Positions 22,491 to 34,808 of a stretch of DNA of 64,000 nt are shown here, piece by piece. How positions within the stretch are numbered: the stretch's first letter is position 1; each line of letters starts with the position of its first letter. Under the pieces are notes generated by a model. The model had not been told where the DNA came from. It saw only the letters and a list, made by a program, of their open reading frames with translations, and made no database searches. The DNA is from Ehretia macrophylla (taxonomy: Eukaryota; Streptophyta; Magnoliopsida; Boraginales; Ehretiaceae): contig CM075770.1 of NCBI GenBank assembly GCA_037974665.1, positions 95,104,850 through 95,168,849 of the forward strand, in the 5' to 3' direction. A program made the position numbers and the translations under genes.

Positions 22491-23540
22491 TCTTTTTTTT
22501 CTTCCTCGAAGGCAAGTATATTTATTAAAAAACGAATAACAAAGGTTACATCATACATCATATCAAAAGAGCAATAAACAGTTAGCCAAGTAGGCTAGAA
22601 TCAATATTCCAAGAATTACATAAATTTCTATTGAGAGCAATGTTCTTAAATTTCCATCCTTTAGTGAATTTGCATCTGATATCATAGCAGATTTTTTTCC
22701 AAGATTTGATCATCCGTAGCTAATGACTAAGTAAAAGTTCTACCATTCCTTTCATTCCAAATATAGTAGATGGCGGACGTCTAGAAGAGGTGAAGGATAA
22801 TGGACTAAAGCTATTTTCTTTTGCAGAAAATAATCATCCGTTGAAGAATCTGATCCCAATTAGCAGTATTGAAAGTAGCTTTGGAGAGGGAGACACCCGA
22901 TTTCTAAATTATTTTAGAGTAGTTGCACTCAAAAAATAAGTGGTCTCTAGTTTCTGTGGAGAGACCACAAAGAACACAAGTGCAGGAAGTTGGAATACCC
23001 CAACCAACCAACCTTTGTTTAGTAGGTAGTCGGTCATGAATTGACAACCAAACAGTAAAGTAATGTCTAGGAGTATGCCCCCGAAATCAAACCACATCAT
23101 ACCAGTTGACAGGTGGGGATTTATATATGATGATTTTCCAGGTATAGTGAATAGAGAACTTACCATTAGGACTAGGTGTCCAAACAATAGTCTTCTCTAT
23201 TAACAGTAGTAACAAGGCAAATAGCATCATTGATGACGGACTGGAGTCTAGTGGAAATATTTACTACCATATGGTTTTTCGACAGATTTTGGATACTGCC
23301 TGTGCTGAATCCCCCTTGATCCCACCAACCCATACATTTCGGTAAAGTATATTCTATTGTGAATTTATGTGGAACGTGCGAGGAGAATAGCACATTAGAT
23401 GGCAATTGTTTTTTTTTGTTTTTGTTTTTTTTTTTTGTCAAAAAGGAACCAGAATTTGGGCACTTGGTATGTAAGAGGCCTGAGCAATGGAGAAGGAATG
23501 GTCCTGTAGCATACGTGTCTATTATAAATGATACAAGCAA
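22491..23540 (-). mobile_element. 5'-truncated LINE, minus strand, with TSD; possible chimera
   Basis: The + strand shows a poly-T (22491-22500) followed by the reverse of a typical LINE 3' end (TATACTTGCCTTCGAGGAAG on the minus strand). Minus-strand frames at 23190-22900 and 23400-23170 give decayed pre-zf-RVT/zf-RVT sequence (CMGWWDQGGFSTGSIQNLS; WLVGVFQLPALVFFVV). The same 11-bp word flanks the whole block (22480-22490 and 23541-23551), as expected for target-primed insertion. Within it, 23409-23436 is a second, internal T-run preceding a separate 100-bp segment ending GTCAAAAAGG, so two tails lie in one insertion. Confidence 0.72.
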
Positions 23541-23551
23541 GAGATTTAAAA
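23541..23551 (+). repeat. Target-site duplication, right copy (gagatttaaaa)
   Basis: Exact repeat of 22480-22490. Confidence 0.75.
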
Positions 23552-23835
23552 CACGTATGTCCCTCTACGGAATCGGTCCCCGCATAGAGGGTCGAGCCAC
23601 AGAAGGTGATGTGGTTTTGGGAACTAATTGGAATTATTACCACAAATAGAGTATACACAAAATGTAATGGAACTGCTAATTGGTCAGACGTGCCTAACCT
23701 TTTATGTCACATGGTCATCCATGTGACCCCAGATGCCATTCTTATGGGAAAGAAGTGAATAGGCTTAAGTGGTGTTGGCTCATTCGTCGGATCCATTCTG
23801 AAAACCATCTGACATCTTTGAAAGAGTTATGAGAA

Positions 23836-23890
23836 GAACCAATATATTCCCGACAAAAAAAAAAAAGAAGAAAAAAGGAACCAATATATT
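23836..23890 (+). mobile_element. Minimal LINE insertion: A-tail between 13-bp TSDs
   Basis: GAACCAATATATT occurs at 23836-23848 and again at 23878-23890. Between them lie only 29 bases, CCCGAC followed by an A-rich tail (23855-23877). The CYGAC plus A-tail ending matches the LINE end at 21671. This fits a LINE (or LINE-mobilised RNA) insertion truncated to almost nothing but the tail. Confidence 0.7.
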
Positions 23891-24250
23891 AGTTTTTAAA
23901 AATTAGAAGTCTTGATGATTTGTTTGACTAGGTTTTATGTGTTGATGTACGTGGTCTTCTGACTTTTGGTGTTTCTTTGAAACTCATGCTAGAAAAGAAC
24001 TAGATGAATAATTGATATGCATAAACAGAGAAATGATAATTGGTATGCATAAATAGAGAAATGGTAATATATATATTTTATTTATTTTTTGGTTATAAGG
24101 AGGCATAGCGGGGTTATGGGTAATATATATTTTTTTGAGGCCTACATCTTTAGGTTTCTACTTTTTCTCTTTCTCTAGTTTTCATTCATGAAAAAACACT
24201 TTATAGTTAAACAGAGGAAGTAGAATTGTTAGGATTTGGTCCCTAACTAT

Positions 24251-24255
24251 CATAA
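24251..24255 (+). repeat. TSD left copy (cataa) of the 8.8-kb Copia element
   Basis: Exact match to 33049-33053, directly outside the LTRs. Confidence 0.85.
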
Positions 24256-25727
24256 TGTTGGATTATATGTCTTAAAAGTTAATTTTAGGACATAATAATT
24301 ATACTATTTATTTATTATGGGCAGTTTATTTAAATATCATTAATGCGATTAACTATTTAAATAAAAGTCTTTAGAATAATATTTATAGATTTTATCCTTA
24401 AGAGTAAAGATATGAGTGACAGAATCTATATTCATAAATATATTCTAAAAATAGTCACCGATCGTAAGATAAATTAATTGGATGTTAATTTATTCGGAAA
24501 GTTCGGATTGCAGTCTACCATCCAAATAATATGGGATATTGATTTGGGCGATTAGTCTTATATTGTAAGGGTAGATGTATAAGTATTTGTTGTGAACAAG
24601 TGACTGGACATGACCGTTAATACAACGAATTACACGGAATGGTCAATAATTCATCGTACAGTGTAATGGTGCAATTAGCCCTTAGACCTGAGATACCATG
24701 GTTATCTTGTATTAGGGATAACGTAATTTGCTGGTACAATAAAGCTAGTCCTCATCAAAGATTGGATAATGTACTTAGTGGTTACGATTTATCCCGACAT
24801 GGAGATAAGTGTGTGTAGATATGGAGTCTGTCAATTAGGGATCATATGCGATCTATTAATCAAGTAACTAGAAATCATTGGCTGAGGTAGAATAGTAGAA
24901 GTCGTTCCACGTATTATTCATAGGTTGCTGATTAAATATATTTGGACATATGATTGAATAATAGAGTTTGACGACCCTATCCATGACTCTGACTCAATCG
25001 GGATGATTCAGACAGAAAGAATTGGTTGCATGATAATTACTAAAGGTTTATAGAATTTACACTTCATTATTAGTTGGATAGTCGTGATATACTAATAGAT
25101 ATCACTCACGACTTGCGAGAATTAAATTAGAAGAGTTCTAATTAAATATTAATTAGATTAATATTATTTCGTTGCTAATTAATTATGAACCTGAGAGGTC
25201 ACACACAAGAGAGATTCGAAATTAATCAGCGAGAAATATAAATTAAATATTAGAAGAATCTAATATTTAATTGGACTTAAGACTAATTAGATTAAAATAT
25301 TAGTCAAATCATTTAATCAATCCAAGTCCAGTAATTAGGACTGACCCAAAAGCTAGCCCTAATATGTCTAGGGTTTCCTATAAATAGGAAACTATGATAG
25401 ACAAAAAAGCTAGCACAAATCCTATCTTTCATAGCAAATATATTTTCTCTAAAACTCGTAGTGGGGGTTTTGCTGATTGATGGCTCGGATCTCGTGTTGA
25501 TACTTTCAGAGGCTTCACAATTGGGGAGCTCTAGATTGTTCAAATCCTACATCGAATTCGGCATCGTAAAGGTAATCCTAAAATCCTTTAATGCGTATTT
25601 AATAGGTGATTATTTATGCATGTTATAATTTATGTAATTAGCCATGAACGGATACACGTGTATTTATTATTTCCACTGTGTTTATTTTGATTATAAAATT
25701 TTTAAATACCATGCATGATTCCCAATA
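24256..25727 (+). repeat. 5' LTR of the 8.8-kb Copia element
   Basis: 1472 bp, TGTTGGATTATATG to CCCAATA. The expected terminal CA has become TA in both LTRs. Confidence 0.92.
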
Positions 25728-25728
25728 G

Positions 25729-25741
25729 TGGTATCAAAACC
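25729..25741 (+). other. Primer-binding site
   Basis: TGGTATCAAAACC, one base after the 5' LTR. It is of the initiator-Met tRNA type. Confidence 0.8.
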
Positions 25742-28700
25742 ACCGTTCATGCCTTTTACGTGGTTATTCGATTTTAGCGCAAAATTGTATAGCACAATTA
25801 ATGGTGTCAATTTAAATAATTTGTGAAATTGTTGGATTAATAGTTTTTGAATCTATTAATTTGTTATGCCCATAAATTTAATTGGAGTAAATAGTAGCCT
25901 TGAAGTTCTTCCCTTAAATTAGTTTCATAAAATTGTTTTGTGAAATTGATTTGTATCTTGTATGAAATAGTTTTGTAGAAATTGTTTTATAAAACTATTT
26001 TTTGTTTTTTAATAAACAAAACTAATTTTTATAATATGTAAAAGCATTTTACATGGGTTTGAATCTATTTTGAAAGGCTGTTCAAAAATTTGTTTTGGGA
26101 CTGTTTTCCATATTCTGAAATTGTTTTCAGGAAAAAAAAAAGTTTTTCAGAAAATTACAACCTCACTGCCTTTTTTTCTTCTTTGAGCCGGCGGCGCACC
26201 ACCACGTGATAGTGCCGCCACCAACAGTTATAGTGTCGCAAGGAGTTGCGGCACTGGATAGCCACGAGGTCGCAGCACCGTGAGGAGGACTCCTCGCGAC
26301 GCCGGACCATGAGGCCGTCGTGGTGCCACGAGGTTCGTCGTGACACAACAGGCCACGCGAGCTTGAAGAGATCGCGTGGTAGAGCTATACAGGGTGATGG
26401 ATGTTGCTGTCACCGCGAAAGCAGCAGGCTGCTACCATGGTGGCAGCAGTCATGGCTGTAAGGTGTAGCGAAAGGGAATATAAGGGGTGGGGGCGGTGCT
26501 GTAGGGAAGAAAGAGAGAAAAAAAGGAATGTTTTCAGATTCAGGTAGGGTTTTGAACCCGACCCAAATCCTAAACGTTTTGGTTTTTTGATTCAGGTAGG
26601 GTTTTGAACCCAACCAGAATCTGAAATAGGCTGGATCCATGAGTGGATCCAATACCCAGATCCAAACCCAAAGTGTTGGAGTGTTGGATGGGTAATTTCT
26701 GTTTAGTTTTTCTTTTACTTAATCTTTTGGGCTAATTGGGCTAAGTGAAATTTGGGCTTGTCTTGGGCTATTTAGGATTCAGAAAAATAAAATAAGTGTG
26801 GACTACTTTTATTATCTGAATTGGGCTATTGGCTTTTTAGACTTTGAATTGGATAAGTTGGACTTAGTTCATTTTCTAAAGTTTGGGTTTTAAAAGTCCA
26901 AGTTGCAACAAAATAGAGTTGGACTTTATTTTACTATTTTGGACTTAGTTCAAATTATTTGTTTGACAAATTAGTTGAAGAAGCCCAAATAATATTTTGA
27001 CACTTTAAGTTAATAAATTGTTTATTAACTAATTAAATATAATCATTAAATATAATTTGATTATATTTATATTTTGAAGAATATGAGATATTTATGGAGT
27101 AAATTTAATAAAAAGTTTATTAAATAGAATGAATTTAATAAAGAGTTTATTAAATTTAAAAATCTAATGTAAAGAGTTTATATTAGTTAATTAACTGTGC
27201 TATACTTGTAGTTAATTAATAAATTATTTATTAATTAATTACTATAAATATAATGAGATAATATTTATTTAAATATGAGATGTTTAAGGATTCAAATTAA
27301 TAAAGGTGTTTATTAATTAGATAAACTTAATATAATGAGATTATATTGGGAGACTAATTATGCTATATTTGTGGATTAATTTTCTTTATTATTTGCTATG
27401 TTTTGGGTGAACATGGACTAGTCTTGTGTGAATGAATGAATGAATGAATGAATGAATGTCATTATTTAATTTATTTACCCATTTTGGGTTTTATGTAATA
27501 TTTTAAAATGGGGCTTGCATGCTTCTTATCCTTGTTTTAAAGATGTAAAGCCCCTATTTCCATTTATGTATCCCCACTAGATTAAGAATCTATGTACATA
27601 AATGTAATGGAAGATCAAGATGAAGACATCAAGAGTTGGTGGGCCCAGTTCGCGAAAGGAGTTTTATGAAGCCGAGGAGGAGCAGCCCATGAATCTATCT
27701 TGTGGGCTCTTTATTTAATTTAGGAATTCAACCCAGTGGCTCGGGTTGATAGTGCTTATAGTCCATGATCATCTCATTTTATTTTATGCATTTATTTATT
27801 TATTTATGCGATAAATATATGATGAATGCATGTATGTTTCTATTTTATTTATGCGATAAATTGAAATTAGAAGCATGTGAAAAGTGAGACCTAAACTAAA
27901 GACCATCAAACCTTCCCAAATTAACTATTAAGTTAATAATGGTGTAGTCTTGAGAAAATTATATCATTGTCTTCCGTTATCGTAGATTAGTTTATGTATT
28001 GGGCAAGTAAGTAGCTGGCCATGAACACATAGGAGTTATTTATTTGTATCAACATATGAACTACGTCTATATAAGCATGAGATGTGGAAAATTTGGATTC
28101 TTACTGGCAACCAAAAATATATCATGTGAGTTGTCGGTATTGCATTGATCCAAATTTCCAGTATAATGGGTTTAACTTAAACAATCTTGGAGACCAAAAA
28201 TCTATAATGTGAGGTCGAAAGGATTGAGGCGAGAATAATTGGAATTTGTATGAGATACATTGAATAAGAGATTATTCACCTATTTGTTTTAACTTCACCA
28301 AAAATCTAAAATGTAAGGTGGGTTAAAGTAAATAGGCCCCCAATTCCACTAAGAAAAACACCTTATTGTTTTTCCGTTTTCCACTAAGGAAGTGTGGGAT
28401 TCGAAAAATTTAGTAAGGGTTACTGTTTGATTTAAAGACCCTAATCAAATGATTAATAATATAATTATCTAATATCCTTAGAAATTACTGTATACATATA
28501 ATATCGGATGTGAACCCCAACGTTTTATTTTTGACTAGACCAAACTTCGATGACTAGCTCAATGTTTTGAGAATTGTTCTCAAATTTGAGAAAGACATAC
28601 ATGTTCTAGATGCTGGAATAAGTTGTCAATGAGATGTAAGAGAGCATGGATAAAGTATCCATTAATTACTTACAAGAGTTGTGAAGTAAGCAATATAGCA

Positions 28701-28800
28701 TAACTAGGTATGAGACATCTAGTAGTAGATATGAGATATCTAGAAAATTGTTCCAAAGAATAACTAGAGGAATTGATTTCAGAGCATGTGTTCTCAGGAT
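25742..28800 (+). other. Copia leader and decayed gag region
   Basis: Mostly AT-rich without open frames. It includes a GC-rich block at about 26180-26480 and a 23-bp direct repeat GATTCAGGTAGGGTTTTGAA... at 26537 and 26589 (52 bp apart). An (AATG)n microsatellite lies at 27430-27458. I cannot place a clear Gag domain. Confidence 0.5.
27430..27458 (+). repeat. (GAAT)7 microsatellite
   Basis: Seven GAAT units inside the Copia internal region. Confidence 0.9.
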
Positions 28801-31560
28801 GAGTATCTTGAGTGCATGAATTTATTCATGGTTTATCACATGCAGTCAAATCTACTCCTCTAAGTCAATTCTTAGTTTTCTCTTGTAGTTCATAATGGAT
28901 TTATCCGTGTGAATACATTTGACATGACCTTTGGACATGAGGGTCATATATCAAGGGTAAATTTGGAAAGGTGGAACATAATTGGTAAACGAAATTATTT
29001 CCACTGCAAAAAAGGAAAAAAACTAGGAGAGGAAAAATCCAAAGGACTTCAAAGAGTTTGAAGAGAAATAGATGTCCTCTATAAATACATCTCGTCTTCT
29101 CGTTTACCCATCTGGGTGTTTATTAATTTTGGAATAATTGTTATTCATGTGTTTCATTTATTTGGGAAATAAATTGACACTGGTAAATTAGTGAACGAGT
29201 TTTATATGCATGATGTAAAACGTGATGGCAAGATAAACGAGTAGTATGAGAAATCAAGAGATACGAATAACACTAAATTATTGTGGCACTTACGATTAGG
29301 TGATAGAGGAGAAACAAGAATCACTCAATTGGTGAAAGAAGGACTAATAAGCCTATGAGGCCCCAGGACATTCCCAACATGTGGATCTTGTGTTCTTAAA
29401 AATAATCAAATCGCCCTTTGTAGGACAAAGTCGAAGGACCACAAATATTTAGCGTTTATACATAGGGATGTATATAGGCCATTTGGCGAAATAGCCCAAT
29501 AAGGATTTAGCTACCTTATATATATTTATGATTGTCATAAGTATAGATCTGAATCATTTGAAATGTTCAAAGAATTCAAAGCTAAAGTAGTAAATCAAAC
29601 TAGAAATGAGAAATAAGTCTTAATGATGAGATCATGGAGAGTTCTTAGCCTCAATTTCTAATAGTATCTCAAAGGAAAATAATATAGTTATTTTATTAAC
29701 TCATTCTGGTACTCCGATGCTTGATAAAGTGTTGGAGAGAATGAATTGGACCTTATTGGACATGGTCTAGTAAATGATAAACTATGTTGATTTATAATTT
29801 AGCTTGTGAGACTATATTCTCCTTATAGCAGTCTATCTCTTGGATAAGGTCACTTCCAAGTTAATCTTAAGTACTTCATATAGGATATGAGAAAATAGAA
29901 TACCTAGTCTTAAGGTGTTAAGAATGAGTGTTATCATGCTTTCAATCAAAGGCTTGAGATTGATAAATTAGAAATGAGATTGGACAAGGTTAATTGGTTA
30001 TCCCAAAGATTCATTAGGATATGACTTTTATTCCCTTGCTGACTAAAGAGTTTGTTACCAAGTACAACTTCTTCTTGGAAGAATAGTTCATCTAGGAACA
30101 TAGTGTGGGAAGAAAAGTATGACTCAGTAAGAGTCACTAAACAACCAGTTGACCTGAGTCAAATCTAGGATTTGATTCTAGAAAACCCAATCCAAGAGCA
30201 ACTGATTATTTCACAGGTTTTCCAGATTAGTAAGATGACAATAATCATGTTGATGATTTTTGTCAGTTATGAATAGCTATGTTTGACATAAGCTCAAATG
30301 GCTTGAGGCCATAAGATCATAAATGGATAAAGATGGATGCCTTTAAAACAAATGGTGAAAGATTATAGTCATAGGCAAGGAGTTGACTATGAGGAAATCT
30401 TTTCACCAATTGTTGAAATTCATTATGATTTATTGGTCATAGTTGCACATTATTATTATGAGATATGGTAGATGGATGTCAAAATGGCATTTCATAATGA
30501 CTTCATTAATGAAGACATTAATATGGGATTGCCAAAATGTTTTGAGTCCAGTGATGAATCACAAGGAGTGCAAGCCAAATGGATCCATTTATGGACTTAA
30601 CCAAGCCTAAACAATCTAGAACATTCGGTTTGACTTCATTAGGAATGAAGATAAACCTTGACTACACAAGTAGGTCTAAGTCATTCAAATAAATTCTCTG
30701 AGTAAATTTTGGGATAATCTGCCTAAATCCTTGGAAGTCGATCTATAGCGATAGATCAAAAAGGATTAATGAATTTTTTTCAAAAAGGGTATTAAAGGTG
30801 TTTAACATGTACACAAATTCTAAAAGAGGATTGTTCTCTTTTAAGACATGACGTTTATCTCTCTAGGGTTGTGAGTCATACGATTGGATACATAAGGTTC
30901 AAAGTGCTGTAGCAATTAAGAATCTTACATACATCATGCTATGTATAAAGACATGATATCATAAATGCTATAACTGTTATAAGCAGATGTCTGTCTGATC
31001 CAGGTTAGGAACGTTGGAAAGCAATCAAAAATATTCTTAACTGCTTGAAAAGCACTGAAGAAATATTCTTGGTATATGGAGAATGTGAAACTTAAAGTTT
31101 TACAAATCCAGGCTGGGAGTCTGAAGTGGATTATTGAAAATCCATATCTGGGTTTATAATTACCTGTAATAGAAGAACAATTTTTTGGAAATGTTCCAAA
31201 TATTGATACATTTGTAAATTCCAGAGGTTGAGTGTATCGTTGCATCAGATGTAACAATAGGAAGCAGTTTGGATCTAGTAGTTCACAACTAAACTCATGT
31301 TGGTTCTTTCCATTAAGTCAACGGGTAGTGTTATGATGATAATAGAATTGTAGCGCAAGCTAAGGAACTTAGGTCTCACTAGAGATCCAAGCGCGTAAAA
31401 GAGGCGTTACCACATCGATCAGAGATTATGAAAATGATGATATTATGCAGTAAATAACGTCAACAGTTGACGTGCTAGTCACCAACTAAGGCAATAATTC
31501 AGCAGTCATTAGACTAACATATTGAGAATATGGGTATGAGATATCAGAGTAATTGACTTT
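28800..31560 (+). pseudogene. Decayed Copia pol (integrase, RT, RNase H remnants)
   Basis: Domain remnants are recognisable only by piecing together frames: pre-integrase WHLRLG near 29290, reverse transcriptase near 30360-30590 (EEIFSPIV, MDVKMAFHND, NMGLPKCFE), and RNase H near 30980-31450. Almost every block is cut by stops, many as TAG/TGA/TAA where Trp, Gln or Arg codons would be expected, consistent with C-to-T decay of methylated DNA. No YVDD box survives that I can identify. Confidence 0.8.
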
Positions 31561-31576
31561 AGTGCAAGTGGGGAAT

Positions 31577-33048
31577 TGTTGGATTATATGCCCTAAAGGC
31601 CAATTTTAGGACATAATAATTATATTATTTATTTATTATGGGCAGTTTATTTAAATATTATTAATACAATTAACTATTTAAATAAAATTCCTTAGAATAA
31701 TATTTATAGATTATATCCTTAAGAGTAAGGATATGAGTGACAGAATCTATATTCATAAATATATTCTAAAAATTGTCCCCAATCATAGGATAAATTAATT
31801 GGGCGTTAATTTATTCGAAAAGTTCAGATTGCAGTCTACCATCCAAATAATATGAGATATTGATTTGGGCAATTAGTCTTATATCGTAAGGGTAGATGTA
31901 TAAATGCTTGTTGAGAACAAGTGTCTGGACATGACCGCAAGTACAACGAATTACATGGAATGGTTAATAATTTGTTGTATAGTGTAATGGTGCAATTAGT
32001 TCTTAGACCTGAGATACCACAGTTATCTTATGTTAGGGATAACGTAATTTGCTGGTGCAATAAAGTTAGTTCTCATAAAAAATTGGATAATGTACTTAGT
32101 GGTTACTATTTATCCCGATATGGAGATAGGTGTGTGTAGATATAGAATTTGTCAATTAGGGATCCTATGCGATCTATTAATCAAGTAACTAGAAATCCTT
32201 GGCTGAGGTAGAATAGTGGAAGTCGTTCCACGTATTATTCATAAGTTACTGATTAAATAGATTTGGACATATGATTGAGTAATAGAGTTTGACAACCCTA
32301 TCCATGACTCTGACTCAATCGGGATGATTTAGATAGAAGGAATTAGTTGCATGATAATTACTAAGGGTTCGTAGAATTTACACTTCATTATTAGTTGGGT
32401 AGTTGTGATATACTGCTAGGTATCACTCACGACTTGCGAGAATTAAATTAGAAGAGTTCTAATTAAATATTAATTGGATTAATATTATTTCGCTGTCAAT
32501 TAATTACGAACCCGAGAGGTCACACATAAAAGAGATTCAGAATTAATCAACGAGAAATATAAATTAAATATTAGAATAATCTAATATTTAATTGGACTTA
32601 AGACTGATTAGATTGAAATATTAATCCAATCATTTAATCAGTCCAAGTCCAGTAATTAGGACTGGCCCAAAAACTAGCCCTAATATGTCTAGGGCTTCCT
32701 ATAAATAGGAAACTATGACAGACAGAAAAGCTAGCTTAAATCCTGTCTTTCATAGCAAATATATTTTCTCTAAAACTCGTAGTGGGGGTTTTGTTGATTG
32801 ATGGCTCGGATCTCGTATGGATATTTTCAGAGGCTTCACAATTGGGGAGCTCTGAATTGTTCAAATCCTACATCGAATTCGGCATCATAAAGGTAATCCT
32901 AAAATCCTTTAATGCGTATTTAATAGCTGATTATTTATGCATGTTATAATCTACGTAATTAGCCATGAATGGATGCATGTGTATTTATTATTTCCGTTGT
33001 GTTTATTCTGATTATAAAATTTTTAAATTCCATGCACGATTCCCAATA
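31577..33048 (+). repeat. 3' LTR of the 8.8-kb Copia element
   Basis: 1472 bp, aligned end to end with 24256-25727. It is followed by TSD cataa (33049-33053). Confidence 0.92.
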
Positions 33049-33099
33049 CATAACATTATAACTTTAGAATGGATATTCATAATGGTTAACTGTCTACAC

Positions 33100-33169
33100 A
33101 ATTATAATGAAATGCTCTTGATACTTTTCCATAATTATGGTAAAGTATCAAGAGCGTTTCATTATAATT
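33100..33169. repeat. 70-bp near-perfect palindrome
   Basis: Two 35-base arms with no spacer; 33 of 35 positions pair (mismatches at arm positions 14 and 29). The centre is CCATAATTATGG (33129-33140). The arms carry GCTCTTGATACTTT and its complement. It lies 46 bases past the Copia TSD. It could extrude as a cruciform or fold as a hairpin RNA. Confidence 0.9.
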
Positions 33170-33817
33170 ATTTGTCATTTTTTTGTTGGATAATTATTGC
33201 ATCACATGAATAACATGGCATATAGAGGCTTTTACAAGTTTTACAATTTGCACATTTTACATTGACAAGGTCATCATCAAAAAATCCCGCTTAGTGTGTC
33301 GATATTCTGTAGCTTAACAGTGACATTGTTGGTGCGCATGCAATCAAGGATTTGCTTCCTAATCAAATGGGCTAACTTAAGAGATGAAGTTGGAAGGATT
33401 ACTAAGTAAATGTTGGAACAAATATAACTCCATAGTAATATGTAAAAGGACCAAGAAAATGTTGCAACCACATTTTTGACTTCTCTATCAATAATGATAA
33501 TACATTTTAATCAAGTACACTAAAAAAAAACATCCCTAGGCAGCAACCATGTGGAAGAGCGATATTAGCAAAACTAGTTACAATTCGAAGTACTAATACC
33601 ATCCAGAGTTAGCTTTATGTAAAACATATTGCAATTGGAAGAAAAACAACACCATTTTTTTCATATTAATGTAGCTCCAAAGTTTTTCTCCACTAGTGGA
33701 ACAACGAGGACTTTAAACAACTAGTTTTTGATACATTAGTAACCATCTTATGCAGTATGATTATGGAACTTTGATGCTAATTGTTTATATCAAACAATAC
33801 CAAAATGTGTCTAATTA
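33170..33817. other. Spacer, no gene recognised
   Basis: AT-rich; nothing identifiable. Confidence 0.4.
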
Positions 33818-34225
33818 CATTACAAAAAAATCCTAACAAATGAGGCAAAACCGCGACGCTTGAGGGCTTTTGCAACAATTTACTAAACCATCGCAAGCAT
33901 ATGCGGCAATTTACAAGAAACGCCTTACGTATTCGTGGCGGTTCAAGGGAACCTTCATGAAAAGTCTTTAATGGCGATGGTTTTTCTAAACTGTTGCCTA
34001 TAATTGTAATTGATTTATTTTAATTTAGGTTATTTTTGAAACAATGCACAATATTTTTTTTTTATTTCTTGTTAACATAGTTGGCGATTTGGATCGAAAT
34101 GTCTTCAAAGATGACTTTTTTTTTTAATTTCTTGCTAACATAGTTGGCAGTTTGGATCGAAAAGTCTTCAAAGGCGACTTTTATCTGAACCACCACCCAT
34201 AGTGATCTTTTCCTTTTTTTCTAGA

Positions 34226-34230
34226 TATAT

Positions 34231-34309
<79 letters not shown>

Positions 34310-34324
34310 CGTGTGTGTGTGTGT
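34226..34324. repeat. Compound (TA)n(TG)n microsatellite
   Basis: Alternating AT for about 65 bp, then GT for about 34 bp with one GC interruption. Confidence 0.92.
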
Positions 34325-34808
34325 TTATTTAAAAGAATTGATAAAGGCGTTGGTTTCTCTGAGTAACCGTTGCCTATCAATATATTTATTTATTTTTAAA
34401 TTTTTTTAAATGTTTGTAGGCTATTTTTTATTTTTTTATACATGTATACGTGGTGGTTAATTAAAAAAATTATCACCTCTAGTAATATTTAACTTTTCAT
34501 TTTTTAATTAGCTATAGGTCCTTTCTAAATTTTCTTAAATGTTTTTTAACTTTTTAAATAAATCAATCAAAAATTTGAAATTTATTTTCCTTTTTTGAGT
34601 GGGGTTTTTCTCCATTCGATAATTTTATGAAATCTCCAAAATTTTGCATATTCTTCTCATCATATTTCATAGTCGCTAATGTCTACATAGTCACAAATAT
34701 GTCGCTAATAGTGACGAATATATTTTCGTCGCAAAAAGCAACTAATTTGCGACAGGTTTTGTTAACCGTCACATTATTCATTTTGTGGCAAAAACCGTCG
34801 TAACTTTG

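Larger units (their letters stand above)
24256..33048 (+). mobile_element. 8.8-kb Ty1/Copia retrotransposon, coding region decayed
   Basis: Two direct repeats of equal length (1472 bp), each starting TGTTGGATTATATG and ending CCCAATA, enclose 5849 bp. A 5-bp TSD cataa flanks the whole. A primer-binding site lies one base after the 5' LTR, and a purine tract (AAGTGGGGAAT) precedes the 3' LTR. Pol remnants follow Copia order: gag-pre-integrase LLWHLRLGDRG (about 29280-29310), RT blocks RQGVDYEEIFSPIV (about 30373-30413) and MDVKMAFHND (about 30475-30505), RNase H blocks SRCLSDPG (about 30980-31005) and IVAQAKELRSH (about 31345-31378), then a final YGYEISE-like tail. Stops and frameshifts are frequent. 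The LTRs differ by very roughly 8% over their first 500 bases by eye, mostly transitions, so it is older than the Ale copy. Confidence 0.93.

Noticed and set aside
26155..26652. Overlapping Arg/Ser-rich open frames on both strands
   Set aside because: They come from the GC-rich leader block of the Copia element and resemble no protein family.
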